Part shown: positions 19,993-29,285 of the stretch, in pieces
Position numbering within the stretch: the first letter of the stretch is position 1
Layout of the letters: each line of letters starts with the position of its first letter
NCBI GenBank assembly: GCA_047495785.1
Contig: JBLDXI010000032.1
Coordinates: 4,154,001-4,218,000, forward strand
DNA from: Lepidodermella squamata
Taxonomy: Eukaryota > Gastrotricha
DNA: 64,000 nt
Direction: 5' to 3'
Notes under the pieces: model-generated
Seen by the model: only the letters and a program-made list of their open reading frames with translations
Told to the model about the DNA's origin: nothing
The model's database searches: none
Program-made: the position numbers and the translations under genes

Positions 19993-20799
19993 ATGACTGA
20001 ATTTCAGGTTAGAATTGACCATCCGAAGGGTAGATTCATTATTAAGGATTTATCGCCTGATTTCAGCGTTAAGCAACTTGTTGATCACTTTGAAAAGCAA
20101 ACTCTGATCAAGTTCTTCCCTTGCCACCACTCATGGAACCTTTTGCGAAGTGGAATAATCTTGGCCTCGTCACTCGGACAAGGTTTCAATACCAAATTGG
20201 ACCACCTTAATCTACAGGATGAAGAATGGCTCTCAGTTAGTCAGATGAGACAAACTGGCAGAATTTCGGCAGAAATCGCCGATAGCAAAGTCATTTTCCA
20301 TGTCGATGAGGGTCATGACGTTGCCGTCTCGACTTTTCATGTTTCTTGCCAATCATCGGAGACATTATTACAAGGTCAACATTATGTAGGCTTGCTTTTA
20401 TTGGAGTATGACGGGCGAAATGATTGGAATTTAGCTGGTGTGCATTGCCGATCAGGCTACATCTACATCAAAGATCGGGAATCAGTTGAAATTTTCAGAA
20501 CAAAAGCGGCGAATGACCTCCATTCAAAGGCGTATTTCTCGCTAATTGGCCGCGAATTGAATGAAAAAACTGTAGCCCTAAAATTTTCGATCAACGACTC
20601 GGCGTTTCAGCTGGAAGGTCTGCTGAATGGGGACAATCTTCACGGCCAAGTCGCAAGTGTCTGCATCCTGAAAGCGGTGATTCAATGGCTCGAAACGAAA
20701 GGAACCAGCCGAACATGGCATCTTGAAGACAACTTTGCTGGAAAATGCCTTGATTGCGAGTTGGAAAATCTATCGTCTAAACTAAAGGATTTGGTTTAA
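19993..20799 (+). CDS. Family U member 1, unrecognised intronless protein
   Basis: Single exon from ATG 19993, 268 residues, no signal peptide or membrane segment, so probably intracellular. I do not recognise it. The N-terminal third (IDHPKGRFIIKDL, then FPCHHSWNLL) reads like a small alpha/beta domain. The core is strongly conserved with the gene at 39326-40270: FHVSCQS, YVGLLLLEYDGRNDWNLAG, VHCRSGYIYIKDRES, IFRTK, SKAYFSLIGRELNEKTV. It ends in a Cys-x2-Cys segment (KCLDCELENLSSKL), also shared (GCKDCTIEKLSKEL). Conserved Cys, His, Trp and Arg suggest an enzyme or ligand fold rather than a structural repeat, but this is inference. The 3' end converges on gene S1 with overlapping polyadenylation signals. 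Confidence 0.75.
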   Translation: MTEFQVRIDHPKGRFIIKDLSPDFSVKQLVDHFEKQTLIKFFPCHHSWNLLRSGIILASSLGQGFNTKLDHLNLQDEEWLSVSQMRQTGRISAEIADSKVIFHVDEGHDVAVSTFHVSCQSSETLLQGQHYVGLLLLEYDGRNDWNLAGVHCRSGYIYIKDRESVEIFRTKAANDLHSKAYFSLIGRELNEKTVALKFSINDSAFQLEGLLNGDNLHGQVASVCILKAVIQWLETKGTSRTWHLEDNFAGKCLDCELENLSSKLKDLV

Positions 20800-20873
20800 A
20801 TATAATATGAATTATTCCCATTTTATTCCTCGTTAACATCATGCAAAAAGTGAATTTTATAGGCAGACTTGAA

Positions 20874-20879
20874 AATAAA
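20874..20879 (+). terminator. AATAAA polyadenylation signal of family U member 1
   Basis: AATAAA 75 bp after the stop, repeated at 20878-20883. On the other strand AATAAA for S1 lies at 20822-20827, so the two 3' UTRs cross in this 95-bp gap. Confidence 0.5.
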
Positions 20880-20893
20880 TAAAGACCCAATTC

Positions 20894-21568
20894 TCATCTC
20901 GGTGGCTTAGAAATGGGTGTTGAATCGTTCGAAGAATGAAGTTTCACAAGTTTAGACTCGTAATTATCTCTCGCACCCTGAACCAGATCGATGAAGAGTG
21001 GTATCAAAAATGCGAAAACGATCAAAAAAATGATGCATATGCCGATTTGTATGAACTGCGAAGGCGTGCAACATGCCAGGTGACCGCGGGCGAGTGTTGT
21101 ATAGTACTGGTTATTCATAACCATTTGACTGAGCCTCGCGCCCAGCGGAGCGTGACCCTGCGAGTAGCTGCGACTCTGCGGCCGTCGATTTGAGGTCGGC
21201 CGACCTGGCACTGCCACCATCGGGATGCTAATAGCTGCTGAGTTCATATTCGCACCTTGTACCATGGGAATTGCGTACAGTAGCAGAGCCGCATCTACGT
21301 TGCGATCAATCGTTGATTCGCTTTTTCGTTTATGGCCTCTCGACTTTTTGCCATGATGCTTTTCCCTGTGCTTCGGCTTGAGCTTCGCCTTGTCGATAGG
21401 CGGCGCCTCGTCGTTTGCCTTCGATAGGCCCTGCTCGCTCGATGGTTCTTCGACGGTCAGCGCTATCACTGCCTGATCTTCGATATCAGCATATAGATTC
21501 CCAACTCTTTTGGAGTAATTGTTGCCTTGCAAGTTGTCATTCTGCTCCGGGTAGGAATGTTTAGGCAT
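20894..21568 (-). CDS. S1: small single-pass membrane protein of the S cluster
   Basis: Single exon, 224 residues, ATG at 21568. Hydrophilic N-terminal region with a strongly basic patch (KPKHREKHHGKKSRGHKRK) near residues 68-86, then a membrane segment at about 172-194 ending in the FLIPLF motif, then a tail of about 30 residues with N-glycosylation site NDS. No signal peptide, so N-terminal cytoplasmic topology is likely. The membrane segment has Cys and Pro at the spacing shared with other cluster members. First of at least ten same-strand genes of this design; sequence outside the membrane segment is not alignable with most neighbours. Function unknown. Confidence 0.68.
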   Translation of the reverse strand: MPKHSYPEQNDNLQGNNYSKRVGNLYADIEDQAVIALTVEEPSSEQGLSKANDEAPPIDKAKLKPKHREKHHGKKSRGHKRKSESTIDRNVDAALLLYAIPMVQGANMNSAAISIPMVAVPGRPTSNRRPQSRSYSQGHAPLGARLSQMVMNNQYYTTLARGHLACCTPSQFIQIGICIIFLIVFAFLIPLFIDLVQGARDNYESKLVKLHSSNDSTPISKPPR

Positions 21569-21920
21569 ATAAAGGTTATAAAGCTACGTGTATCAGTCAA
21601 TATATAGGTAATGCTTTTGATAGTGAGTGCTAGCTGAACCTCGAATTCTTGCGACGTAGAAGACCTGTCGTGCGGATGATTAATGACAAATCTGCACTAA
21701 TCAATATTGATCTGTGAGTTGCCCCGGATAACCTCGAATCGCGCGAATAAAAGACTTAAACATTTCAGTAATTTTAACGGACAGGAAGCAGCTTTTTATG
21801 AGCGATAATTAGTGTACAACATGAAATTTGTTTTGACCAGAAAATTACGACTGGAAATGCGTTTTTTTATTATTAAATTTGGAGCATTTTTTGGCTTTTC
21901 ATCTTCTGATATAAAATGAT
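21569..21920. other. Spacer between S2 and S1
   Basis: 352 bp without coding content; contains the S1 upstream region, with a TATAAC-like motif on the minus strand just before the S1 ATG. Confidence 0.45.
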
Positions 21921-22646
21921 TTAGTTTATGATAACGCCATTAATGTCGTGGATAGTCTTGACGTTGCTTCCAAACAAGGCGTAGAATTGAACAATAATAA
22001 GGATAGCAGGTATTGAGACGCAGGCAAGCAGGATGGCGAGGACGTAGCCGATAAATCGAAGCCGTGATCGCATCGGAGCGTCGCCGAGAGAAAACGAGCT
22101 GCCTCTTCTGCACGCGAAATAACCCTTTGATCGCTGCTCGCCAAGCTCACTCCGACTCCGAGCTGAGCACATCGCGCAGATAAACGAACGATTCGCTGGG
22201 ACATTTTGATTGAAATCGCCTTTAATTGCTGGTTGCTTTGTTGGCTTCTCGACTACCTGCTGTGATACTAAGGATGAATTCTCAGTCATCACAGATTTAC
22301 AGGAGGTTTTAAAATTGAACAGGTCATCGCGAGTTTTTTGCCGCTGGCTAGTAATATCAGGGCTGATGCTGCCGTAGTAGGCTTTGTTGTCGAATCCGCC
22401 GCCGACGCCTACGAACTTCGCGAGTGGGACAGCTTTTCGGGTGGATAATGGCGTGATGACGGTTGTGAACGAGCTGACATCAGTGGACATGCCCAGATCT
22501 TCATCGCTGGGCAGAATATCGGAGAATTCCGCGTCGACCATGTCCAAATCAAGAGATGAACCGAACGCGCAGGCAGCAGCAGCAGTGCGACGGCTCATCA
22601 ATGCATCGGCGCAATTACGCGAATTATTTGAAGCGGAAAACAGCAT
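21921..22646 (-). CDS. S2: small single-pass membrane protein of the S cluster
   Basis: Single exon, 241 residues, ATG at 22646. The N-terminal 190 residues are Ser/Asp-rich with an acidic block (DMVDAEFSDILPSDEDLG) and a Cys cluster (CAMCSARS..CRRGSS) that could be palmitoylated. One membrane segment near residues 202-222 (LRFIGYVLAILLACVSIPA) shows the basic-Phe start and the Pro 15 residues later seen in S4, S9 and S11. A short tail of about 19 residues follows. No signal peptide. The reading also has an overlapping alternative frame, but only this frame has the family architecture. Function unknown. Confidence 0.66.
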   Translation of the reverse strand: MLFSASNNSRNCADALMSRRTAAAACAFGSSLDLDMVDAEFSDILPSDEDLGMSTDVSSFTTVITPLSTRKAVPLAKFVGVGGGFDNKAYYGSISPDITSQRQKTRDDLFNFKTSCKSVMTENSSLVSQQVVEKPTKQPAIKGDFNQNVPANRSFICAMCSARSRSELGEQRSKGYFACRRGSSFSLGDAPMRSRLRFIGYVLAILLACVSIPAILIIVQFYALFGSNVKTIHDINGVIIN

Positions 22647-23463
22647 GTCTGCATAGTGCGGCGAATAATCCTACATTTTTATTATTCGTAAAAAAATACG
22701 ATGACCATCATACGCAAATAAAAATTGAGTTGGATTGAAGTCCATGAGTGGGACTTATATATGTATAGAGTAAAGAAGAATAAAGAGCATTCGATAGTAT
22801 ATTCCACCTTAAATTATATTACCATAAAGCATAAAAAGCACTCGCACTTGAGATCTAGTTTTAGATATACTTAGATAGATTGGGCTATTATTCTGAAACG
22901 CGACATCAGCTTGAGCAGTAAAAAGGGCGTCCTTTATCCTATTGCAGTTGAACAGTTTCAATAATAGGAAGCATATTACTCAGAGAGCGCTGTTGTCGTC
23001 TAACTTTTGTTTTCCTATTCGACGAAAATTAATTTTTGTGCTGAAAACACCGGCGCTATTTACGGCGTATTGATCATTTTTGTTTTTATCGAAACTCTCA
23101 CCTTGATGGCGCTTCCTCAATGGCGCTTTGTTGTTTTTCGCTCCCTTTGGCAGCAATTTAAAGTCGCGCATTAACGCGCCAATAATTCATAGCGTCACCT
23201 GTTTGACTTATCGATAGGTCAACAAAACAGAGGTTTCACTCCTATATACAGTTTAGCCTTCCTAAATTTCCGTCAAATGTGACAGACTGAGATACTTATG
23301 GGTGAATTTTAGGTAAAAAGAAAAAGAACCAATCGACTGATTCGCGTTTTTATTTAATACGAAAGATTCATGTTTACGCCGCCTTAATTGGTTTAAAAAT
23401 CGTGTACATTTGATTGTTGATATCGATTTTTATCAATTTTCTATTTTCCAATTTAAACTCTCT
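22647..23463. other. Spacer between S3 and S2
   Basis: 817 bp, AT-rich. A TATATAAG-like element on the minus strand lies about 110 bp before the S2 ATG. A 63-codon minus-strand reading at 22980-23171 is not supported by any motif. Confidence 0.45.
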
Positions 23464-23922
23464 TCAATGAACTAAAATCAAAATGACAATAAGAAAAAGA
23501 AGAGTAGCAAGCAAAACTCTTAGCGAGTAACGGATGAAAGCTCCTAATTCTAGGACGTCGTCATCGATGTTTAGTTGTTGTTGTTTTTTACTCGCGGCCT
23601 TCTCCATCGCCGACAGCGGAACAATCACGGCGCAGCTAATTTCCTCCTTAAGGTAGTTCGGAAGCGTCACAAACGTGTCCACCTTTTTATCACTAGGCGA
23701 AGGCGTCTCGCTTTCTTTGCTTGGCATCGATGAGATTTCCTCGCACTCGATCACAGGAGACAGAATGTCGACCTGATTAGTTCGGCCTGTTTTGACCAAA
23801 AGCGACGCAGGTCTCTGAACTGCGCTGATTGGTTCGACGAACAGGCCAGGGTCGTCTTCTAGACTCGACACAGGCGCGATCTTTCCATTCGTTTTGAACG
23901 GTATTTTCGAGTAAAATCGCAT
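23464..23922 (-). CDS. S3: small single-pass membrane protein of the S cluster
   Basis: Single exon, 152 residues from ATG 23922; in-frame ATGs at 23982 and 23991 would lengthen it. I prefer 23922 because the distance from start to the shared motif SPVIEC then equals that in S4 and an AATATT-type start region precedes it as in S4 and S5. Layout: RPASLLVK, ILSPVIECEE, Ser/Pro-rich linker, DDDVLELGAFIRYSL, then a membrane segment that reaches the very C-terminus (ends in VH). S3 is the clearest sister of S4 (RPATLMVR, IMSPLIECSE, DDGILDLGPCVRFAL). A C-terminal membrane segment without tail implies tail-anchored insertion. Function unknown. Confidence 0.7.
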   Translation of the reverse strand: MRFYSKIPFKTNGKIAPVSSLEDDPGLFVEPISAVQRPASLLVKTGRTNQVDILSPVIECEEISSMPSKESETPSPSDKKVDTFVTLPNYLKEEISCAVIVPLSAMEKAASKKQQQLNIDDDVLELGAFIRYSLRVLLATLLFLIVILILVH

Positions 23923-24429
23923 TATCGACTTATTTGATAAAATATTCTGAAAAATGGCCCATTCTGATCTTGAGATATGCATAAATAACATTCGCAAAAA
24001 CTTGTAATGACTATAGTGTAATAAAACAGCGATTTGGGAGCTTATAACGAGAGCGCGTGAAGGAAATTAAATACCGATCAAATTTGAATGCCAAAAAATC
24101 AGGAAACAATTTGTCGGGGAATCCCCTCTGAAAGCTTGAATAAAGAAGAACAAGAAATTAACTGCGGCAAAATAACAAATATTGACCCAAATTCACAGCT
24201 TCATAAGACAGCGAACTGCGAGAATGCGGTCGTTCCGCCTCATCTTTCCGCTCTATCGCGGCCTTATAAAAGACATGAAATTAGGAGTTAAAGTGATGAT
24301 GCCATACACCCATCAGGTGTCATTATCTATAAGATCCCACTATTTTCCGAATTAGAAGAATCGAGAAATTCAGTTTAATGTTTTATTTAAACCTCAAATT
24401 ATAAAAAATAGGGGACAAAACTGTCAAAT
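23923..24429. other. Spacer between S4 and S3
   Basis: 507 bp. A 67-codon plus-strand reading starts at ATG 24088 but has no motif and is antisense to the cluster; not called. Confidence 0.45.
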
Positions 24430-24948
24430 TCAGTTCCATTTAAAGAAAGTCTCTAGCAAAGATAGCCGCTTTTCGTCCGCATCCTTGAAAGTGATGATGA
24501 AAATCGGCGCAATGAGTAGAACGAGGGTGACGAGGAGAACACACAGCGCAAAGCGAACACACGGCCCAAGGTCAAGTATGCCGTCATCCTCATCAGCAAT
24601 AGGTTCGCGGCTGAAAATTCTCATGACCCGCATAGAAATTCGCCGGCTGATGTTCGATGTTGAATTGACACTGTTGCGCTGACTAAGGGCGGTTTTGGCA
24701 CCACCAGCTGATGATGTAGCATCGGCCATGTTGATTGATATCGACGGTTCAGCTTCGCTACATTCGATCAACGGCGACATAATGGCGACATCAACGTCTT
24801 GAACTCGAACCATAAGTGTAGCAGGTCTTTTCGAGCTATTATCATCGGGAAATGGCGGGACGTAGTAATTCAACTCGGCTCGATTGATGGAAGAGACCGA
24901 GTTCGAAGATAAGGCGGTCTTGCCTTTCTCTGTGCGATTTGACTTCAT
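24430..24948 (-). CDS. S4: small single-pass membrane protein of the S cluster
   Basis: Single exon, 172 residues, ATG at 24948. Order of elements: Ser/Thr/Lys-rich start, PPFPDD, RPATLMVR, IMSPLIECSE, an Ala/Ser linker with an Arg-rich stretch (SRRISMRVMRIFSRE), acidic DEDDGILDLG, membrane segment at about 133-154 beginning CVRFALCVLLVTL and containing Pro 15 residues after the Phe, then a tail of about 18 residues. Paralogue of S3; the acidic stretch and basic-Phe start also recall S11. A TATAAAT box lies 49 bp upstream. Likely cytoplasmic N-terminus; many Ser/Thr in the linker could be phosphorylated. Function unknown. Confidence 0.72.
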   Translation of the reverse strand: MKSNRTEKGKTALSSNSVSSINRAELNYYVPPFPDDNSSKRPATLMVRVQDVDVAIMSPLIECSEAEPSISINMADATSSAGGAKTALSQRNSVNSTSNISRRISMRVMRIFSREPIADEDDGILDLGPCVRFALCVLLVTLVLLIAPIFIITFKDADEKRLSLLETFFKWN

Positions 24949-25903
24949 TTTCGATAAGTATTCTAAAAAATCGAAACGGAAAAGGAATGAATTTATATGA
25001 TTTCTTAGAAAATGGGCAGCCCGACTAATATCCTGTCCACTTGAGTCCTGTTTCAGGTATCGCCCTAAAAGACATTCAACTATCTTAGTATACTATATAG
25101 AAGTGTTCAATGATAGCGGTAAAATGGGCAAGAATCCTCTCAAAACAAAGGCATGTCCTAAAAATAGTTGAACAAACTAAACTTGCACGCTTATTTCTTC
25201 GAACTCGCCGGATTTTTATTAGCGACGATTATCCGGAAGGATTTAATCAAGGCTGCACTCTGCAAATAATACCTACTTGACGAGTCGGCCCACATTAAAT
25301 AGTAGAAAATCCGTGTTAGCAAAGATAATAGACAGATAATAGATGTTTTAAATTCAGCCTGAAATAGATTGGGTCAGACGCTAGCAATTTAAATCGCTGA
25401 AATGTTTTGAAATTCATGGTTGATCGATTTCATAAAATTGCTTATTACAAATTTTGCCACTTAATTTCTCTCTAGACTGATTTCTCGATAGGTTTCCCGC
25501 CAAAATGCCGACGCTCTGAATCCTAGATTCTAAATGAGCCACCAGATTTATTGCGATGGATTAATTAACGACATCTCGCTATATTGAGGATTGCCAGGTT
25601 TTACTTAAATTGATACCCAAGTTTCGATTCATGAGCTGATAAATAAAGGGATTAGAACTTCGAAATTATAGTCTCCGGTCATATACTTTAGCACTGATAA
25701 TTAAAAGAACCCACTCAAGTTCACGTCCTTGATTACAGCTATATTAAAACTTTACAACGAAGTCCTCTTATTAAATGAAAGTGACATGGATCCACATCGG
25801 AACCTGGTTTTTCGATCGAAAACGTTACTGATATTCGAGAAGACTAAAAATCGGAGAAACCTCAAAAAATCATCGATGTTTTATTAAAATTCAAATCACA
25901 TAA
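24949..25903. other. Spacer between S5 and S4
   Basis: 955 bp, AT-rich, with the S4 TATA box near its left end. No gene, inverted repeat or RNA gene seen. Confidence 0.45.
24991..24997 (-). promoter_or_regulatory. TATA box of S4
   Basis: TATAAAT on the minus strand, 43 bp before the S4 ATG and about 30 bp before an AGAATAC start-site-like motif at about 24962. Same arrangement at S5. Confidence 0.5.
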
Positions 25904-26509
25904 TCACAGACTTCCATTCAAGATGCTGAACGAATCAACGAACGATAGTGCTATTGGCACTGATAAAACCAGAAAAATTACGAGAAAAATCAGCACCATT
26001 ATCCGGGTATAAATTGTCATGGCTGACTTTTTCGCTGGCTTCGCAGCTTTTGACGATAGCTCGTACATGCCCTCTACTGTTACGACAGTCGACTTGTTGT
26101 TGCTTGGGACAGCCAGCGGTAAAGAGCCGGACCGCAGGGACGATGCACTGCCCAATTGCTTGCTGCTGCCGAATAAGGCGTGGACTGACGCTTTGTCATC
26201 TTTGATGAACGAATCTCGATGCTTCTCGTTGATTATGAAACCGCCATCGAAAACCTCTCGGTCCGATTCAGCCTCGTCGATGTCGCCAAGGTCGATCTCA
26301 ACAATGCGCTCGCCGCGGTCTACGCTAGGCATACTGACAGCCGACAACTTACGGGTAGCTTTTCCGTCAATCTCCGTGACAATTATGATCGGCCGAATGA
26401 AGTTAACTGGTGATTCAAGCATTGAACTTGCTGTCGGCGACGAGTTGAACTCATCTTCGTCCACCTTAACCGCTTCAAGGGCAAGATATTGCGGTGGCTT
26501 AGTTGTCAT
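25904..26509 (-). CDS. S5: small single-pass membrane protein of the S cluster
   Basis: Single exon, 201 residues from ATG 26509. The N-terminal domain is acidic (EDEFNSSP, EIDLGDIDEAESD) with a short beta-like stretch IRPIIIVTEIDG, then Ser/Gly-rich sequence with an SxxLRSGSLP segment, a basic run (KPAKKS) immediately before the membrane segment (about residues 169-191, containing SVPIAL), and a short tail ending NGSL with a glycosylation site. The Pro position within the membrane segment matches the cluster. TATA box 32 bp upstream implies a very short 5' leader. Function unknown. Confidence 0.68.
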   Translation of the reverse strand: MTTKPPQYLALEAVKVDEDEFNSSPTASSMLESPVNFIRPIIIVTEIDGKATRKLSAVSMPSVDRGERIVEIDLGDIDEAESDREVFDGGFIINEKHRDSFIKDDKASVHALFGSSKQLGSASSLRSGSLPLAVPSNNKSTVVTVEGMYELSSKAAKPAKKSAMTIYTRIMVLIFLVIFLVLSVPIALSFVDSFSILNGSL

Positions 26510-27099
26510 TTTTAGCAAGTAAATTCTAGCAGGAAAAACGAATTATATGTTAGACAATTCAAAGTTTTGAGTGACTAGTTCACGACAATCTTCTGTTTTC
26601 ACATCGGATCAGAGACACAGAAGTCTTCGTGTGATAGCGTAGGTCAACTCCCGTGACGCAGGATTCACCTCTTGAGCTTTCGTGGTTTGATTTTTATTTA
26701 ATCGTGGTTTCATCAAATCAAAGGAAAATAAAGAATTAATTTTAAAAAAAACTGAAAACTGCCGAAGAATTAGAAGTGTTTGTAGAAAAAATTCAATTTT
26801 AGCGCCGGGTCTTACATGAATATTTCCAAGTTTCATCTCACTATATCGCCAGGTTGTGTCCCCGACATTTACAGCTAAAAAATGAAAAGAGCCTTATCTC
26901 TGCTCTAATCATTTCGCCCAGAATAATCGAACATCTGTAAATCTCATTATTTTAGCATTGACCTCCTTATCAGCGACGTAATAATTAGCCCTTGTGGTGA
27001 AGGAATCGAACAAATTCATGTACCTAAACACGCACTTCAATATTTATTCGAGCGCAAAAATGTTATAAAATTGCGAATGATTTGCGATAAAAATAACAA
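26510..27099. other. Spacer between S6 and S5
   Basis: 590 bp holding the S5 promoter. A 75-codon minus-strand reading at 26609-26836 has no support. Confidence 0.45.
26541..26547 (-). promoter_or_regulatory. TATA box of S5
   Basis: TATAATT on the minus strand, about 32 bp before the S5 ATG; GAATTTACTT just before the ATG may mark the start of transcription. Confidence 0.5.
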
Positions 27100-27558
27100 T
27101 CAGTTCAATGTCGTAGAGCTGTTTGTTCGTAGAACCGGTGATACCGTGGGTTCTGATGATGTCAGCAATTCGCTGTTTGCACTGTGATGTTTGTAAACTG
27201 TCCATGCGGTCGGAACGACTAGCATGAAAATGAAGACAACGGCAAGGAAAAGACAGAAGAAATTCTCGCAGCAAGAAAGCATCTTCGATTTCGGCCGTGA
27301 CGCGATGACTGTTAGCGACTTCCTCCGGGGCGATAAATTGCCTTTCTTACCGAAAATATACGAGTCATTCGATGACTTGCGTGACCCACATTCCAAGTCA
27401 CCGATCGCTGGAATATAACCAGCATTGCAGAATTCGTTGTAGTTGACGACGTAGCCACAGTTATTAGACAGGTAAAAGTAGCATTCAGAATCTGAACAGC
27501 GTCGATCGTTCAGATAGGGTTCTTCGAGGGTATACAATATAACGCTCTTGGCCACCAT
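27100..27558 (-). CDS. S6: small single-pass membrane protein of the S cluster
   Basis: Single exon, 152 residues from ATG 27558. Unlike the others its N-terminal half contains several Cys and Tyr (RRCSDSECYFYLSNNCGYV) and little acidic linker. A basic Ser-rich stretch (SPRRKSLTVIASRPKSK) precedes a membrane segment at about 93-114 (CCENFFCLFLAVVFIFMLVV, then Pro), followed by a tail of about 38 residues with glycosylation site NSS. The membrane-segment Pro is in register with S2, S4, S9 and S11. A TATAATT box sits 29 bp upstream. Function unknown; the Cys-rich N-terminus may be a lipidation or metal site. Confidence 0.66.
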   Translation of the reverse strand: MVAKSVILYTLEEPYLNDRRCSDSECYFYLSNNCGYVVNYNEFCNAGYIPAIGDLECGSRKSSNDSYIFGKKGNLSPRRKSLTVIASRPKSKMLSCCENFFCLFLAVVFIFMLVVPTAWTVYKHHSANSELLTSSEPTVSPVLRTNSSTTLN

Positions 27559-27949
27559 TTTGTTACCGACCGGAAACAATGATGAAAATTATATGTGATT
27601 TCGAACCATTTTCAGCAATAACATAAACACGTCTCGGCTTCATAAAAACTGTAAAGCCCCTGTTTTCTTGAAAAAACAAAAGCACTTATTTTTTTTTGTT
27701 TCAAAATTTGAAACTTGAATAATAAGGTACGACAGGATTAGCAAGGTGTTTTTTCATGTATCGATCGATTCCAATGAGCCTTGAGACAAAAAGAAGAAAA
27801 AAGTAATGGCAATTGTTAATTTTCTTGGAAATTAAATCCGCTATTCCGAGAATCCGCAAAAATCGATCGAGCCCAAAGTTTACATTATGAATAACAAAAT
27901 AATATAATTTCCCATTTTATTTCATCCTGATAGCGCAGGTGCAAAACAG
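27559..27949. other. Spacer between S7 and S6
   Basis: 391 bp, AT-rich with T and A runs; contains the S6 promoter and no gene. Confidence 0.45.
27587..27593 (-). promoter_or_regulatory. TATA box of S6
   Basis: TATAATT on the minus strand, 29 bp before the S6 ATG, identical to the S5 box; the leader must be only a few bases if it is used. Confidence 0.5.
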
Positions 27950-28249
27950 CTAATAGATGCTCACTATTCGAAGTCGGACTAGTACCAGAGTGGTTGCGAT
28001 GGCAATCATCGCCAGAACAAATAGAGCGCAGACTACACAGCCTGTCAGCGTGAAACGATTCGATAATCTCTTTTCCGCCCTATTGTCTAATGTGTCGTGG
28101 GCCAGCAGCTTGGTTGCCTCGTCGGTGTAAACCAGCGGTATCAAGAGGCAGACGGAGGAAGAAGGACTCGTTAGAGAAGTTTCCTGCATGATTTCCGTCA
28201 AAGTCAAACGGATATTTGATGGGCTAGTCGTTTTCTCGGCCGATCCCAT
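27950..28249 (-). CDS. S7: smallest annotated S-cluster membrane protein
   Basis: Single exon, 99 residues, ATG at 28249. Ser/Thr-rich N-terminus (SAEKTTSPSNIRLTLTE), a short hydrophobic stretch (VCLLIPLVY) followed by acidic DEATKLL, then a basic segment (RAEKRLSNRF) and a membrane segment at about 69-92 ending in basic residues (RLRIVSIY). It lacks the conserved membrane Pro. Assigned to the cluster by size, strand, C-terminal membrane segment and position, not by sequence identity; weakest-supported of the longer members. Function unknown. Confidence 0.55.
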   Translation of the reverse strand: MGSAEKTTSPSNIRLTLTEIMQETSLTSPSSSVCLLIPLVYTDEATKLLAHDTLDNRAEKRLSNRFTLTGCVVCALFVLAMIAIATTLVLVRLRIVSIY

Positions 28250-28731
28250 ATCGCAGGTTTTTACAGGTAATAAAATATTGGCAGGTTAAATGCTTTGATT
28301 TTAAATTACTCTGCTAATGATCAAAACATCGGCCTTCATAATATAGCCCGATACCTCTGCAATATATTATTTGCAAATGAATGGCTTTACGGCTTTACGT
28401 GGGTATTTACTGTTTGTGAACAGCTTCTGCTGACGCCGCTTTATCTTGCAAAACAGCTGAAATTGTTTTTATGCTCGAATTTCGTGTCGATTATCTTACA
28501 GATTTCTATTTAATTATTGTTTCATCCGAGTCGCGTGACAAATGAAAGCCGTCATGGTAAAAAAAACACATCGGCAAAAGGTGTGGGTAATATGCCCATT
28601 AGAGACATTCGCAAAAAAATTATTTATTGCCGTAAATGAACACGAAGCCATAATACTACGCAGGCAAAATTCATAAATTGGGACATTATTGCGCCTTTTT
28701 ACACTGCTGATGCAACATCCTAGACCGCATT
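28250..28731. other. Spacer between S8 and S7
   Basis: 482 bp, AT-rich. A 72-codon plus-strand reading at 28295-28513 is not supported. Confidence 0.45.
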
Positions 28732-29067
28732 CTATATGCGTTCATGATAAAAGATGAGGACGGCTAGCAAAGTAACGAGAAGTAGGATGCCTATAATTAC
28801 GAAAGTAGCTAACAACATGAATAAGAGCAGCTTCGCCGGTGTCGATTCGCTGCATCTCTTCAAAATTTCGGACTTGTTGTTCAATGCATAGCTCAGCTCG
28901 GCAGCTGTTGGAACATCGACAACGCCGGCTTCTTCATCGTCGCTCGGTGAGTCCGTCGTAAATACGGCGGTGTGGTAGCCTTCGAGCTTGAAAGTGACAC
29001 TCTTACAGCTTGATGATGTTGGCGAAAGTTTCAACAGGCCGCCTTCGATTTCCGTCGGCGATATCAT
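28732..29067 (-). CDS. S8: small single-pass membrane protein of the S cluster
   Basis: Single exon, 111 residues, ATG at 29067. N-terminal part: SPTEIEGG, KLSPTSSSCKSV, and an acidic DSPSDDEEAGVVDV block, then AAELSYALNNKSEILKRC, then a membrane segment at about 81-105 with a short basic end (YHERI). No conserved Pro in the segment. TTTTTAG lies just before the ATG, so a short 5' exon or trans-splice site is possible. The SP-Ser/Thr motifs and acidic patch are the shared theme with S3-S5. Function unknown. Confidence 0.58.
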   Translation of the reverse strand: MISPTEIEGGLLKLSPTSSSCKSVTFKLEGYHTAVFTTDSPSDDEEAGVVDVPTAAELSYALNNKSEILKRCSESTPAKLLLFMLLATFVIIGILLLVTLLAVLIFYHERI

Positions 29068-29285
29068 ATTGCTAAAAACGCAAATTCAAGTGGAAAAAAT
29101 GAGTTATTGAAGTGGTTTTTTTCATGGCTAAAACCTTTGAATCCTTATTCAGATGTACGTTTACGGGGGTTTCATCGCCAATAACGAATTTTCTCTAGCT
29201 GACCAGAGGATGACGCAGATTCTGTCAAAATCTTCTTTTATTCTGGACAAAACGTAGTATATATCAGTTTCATCCACGCCAAATG

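Noticed and set aside
19993-20799. TLDc or ubiquitin-like assignment for family U
   Set aside because: Superficial resemblance only; the diagnostic residues of either fold could not be placed.
24088-24291. 67-codon plus-strand ORF starting with ATG inside the S cluster
   Set aside because: Antisense to the cluster, no membrane segment, no motif and no clear promoter.
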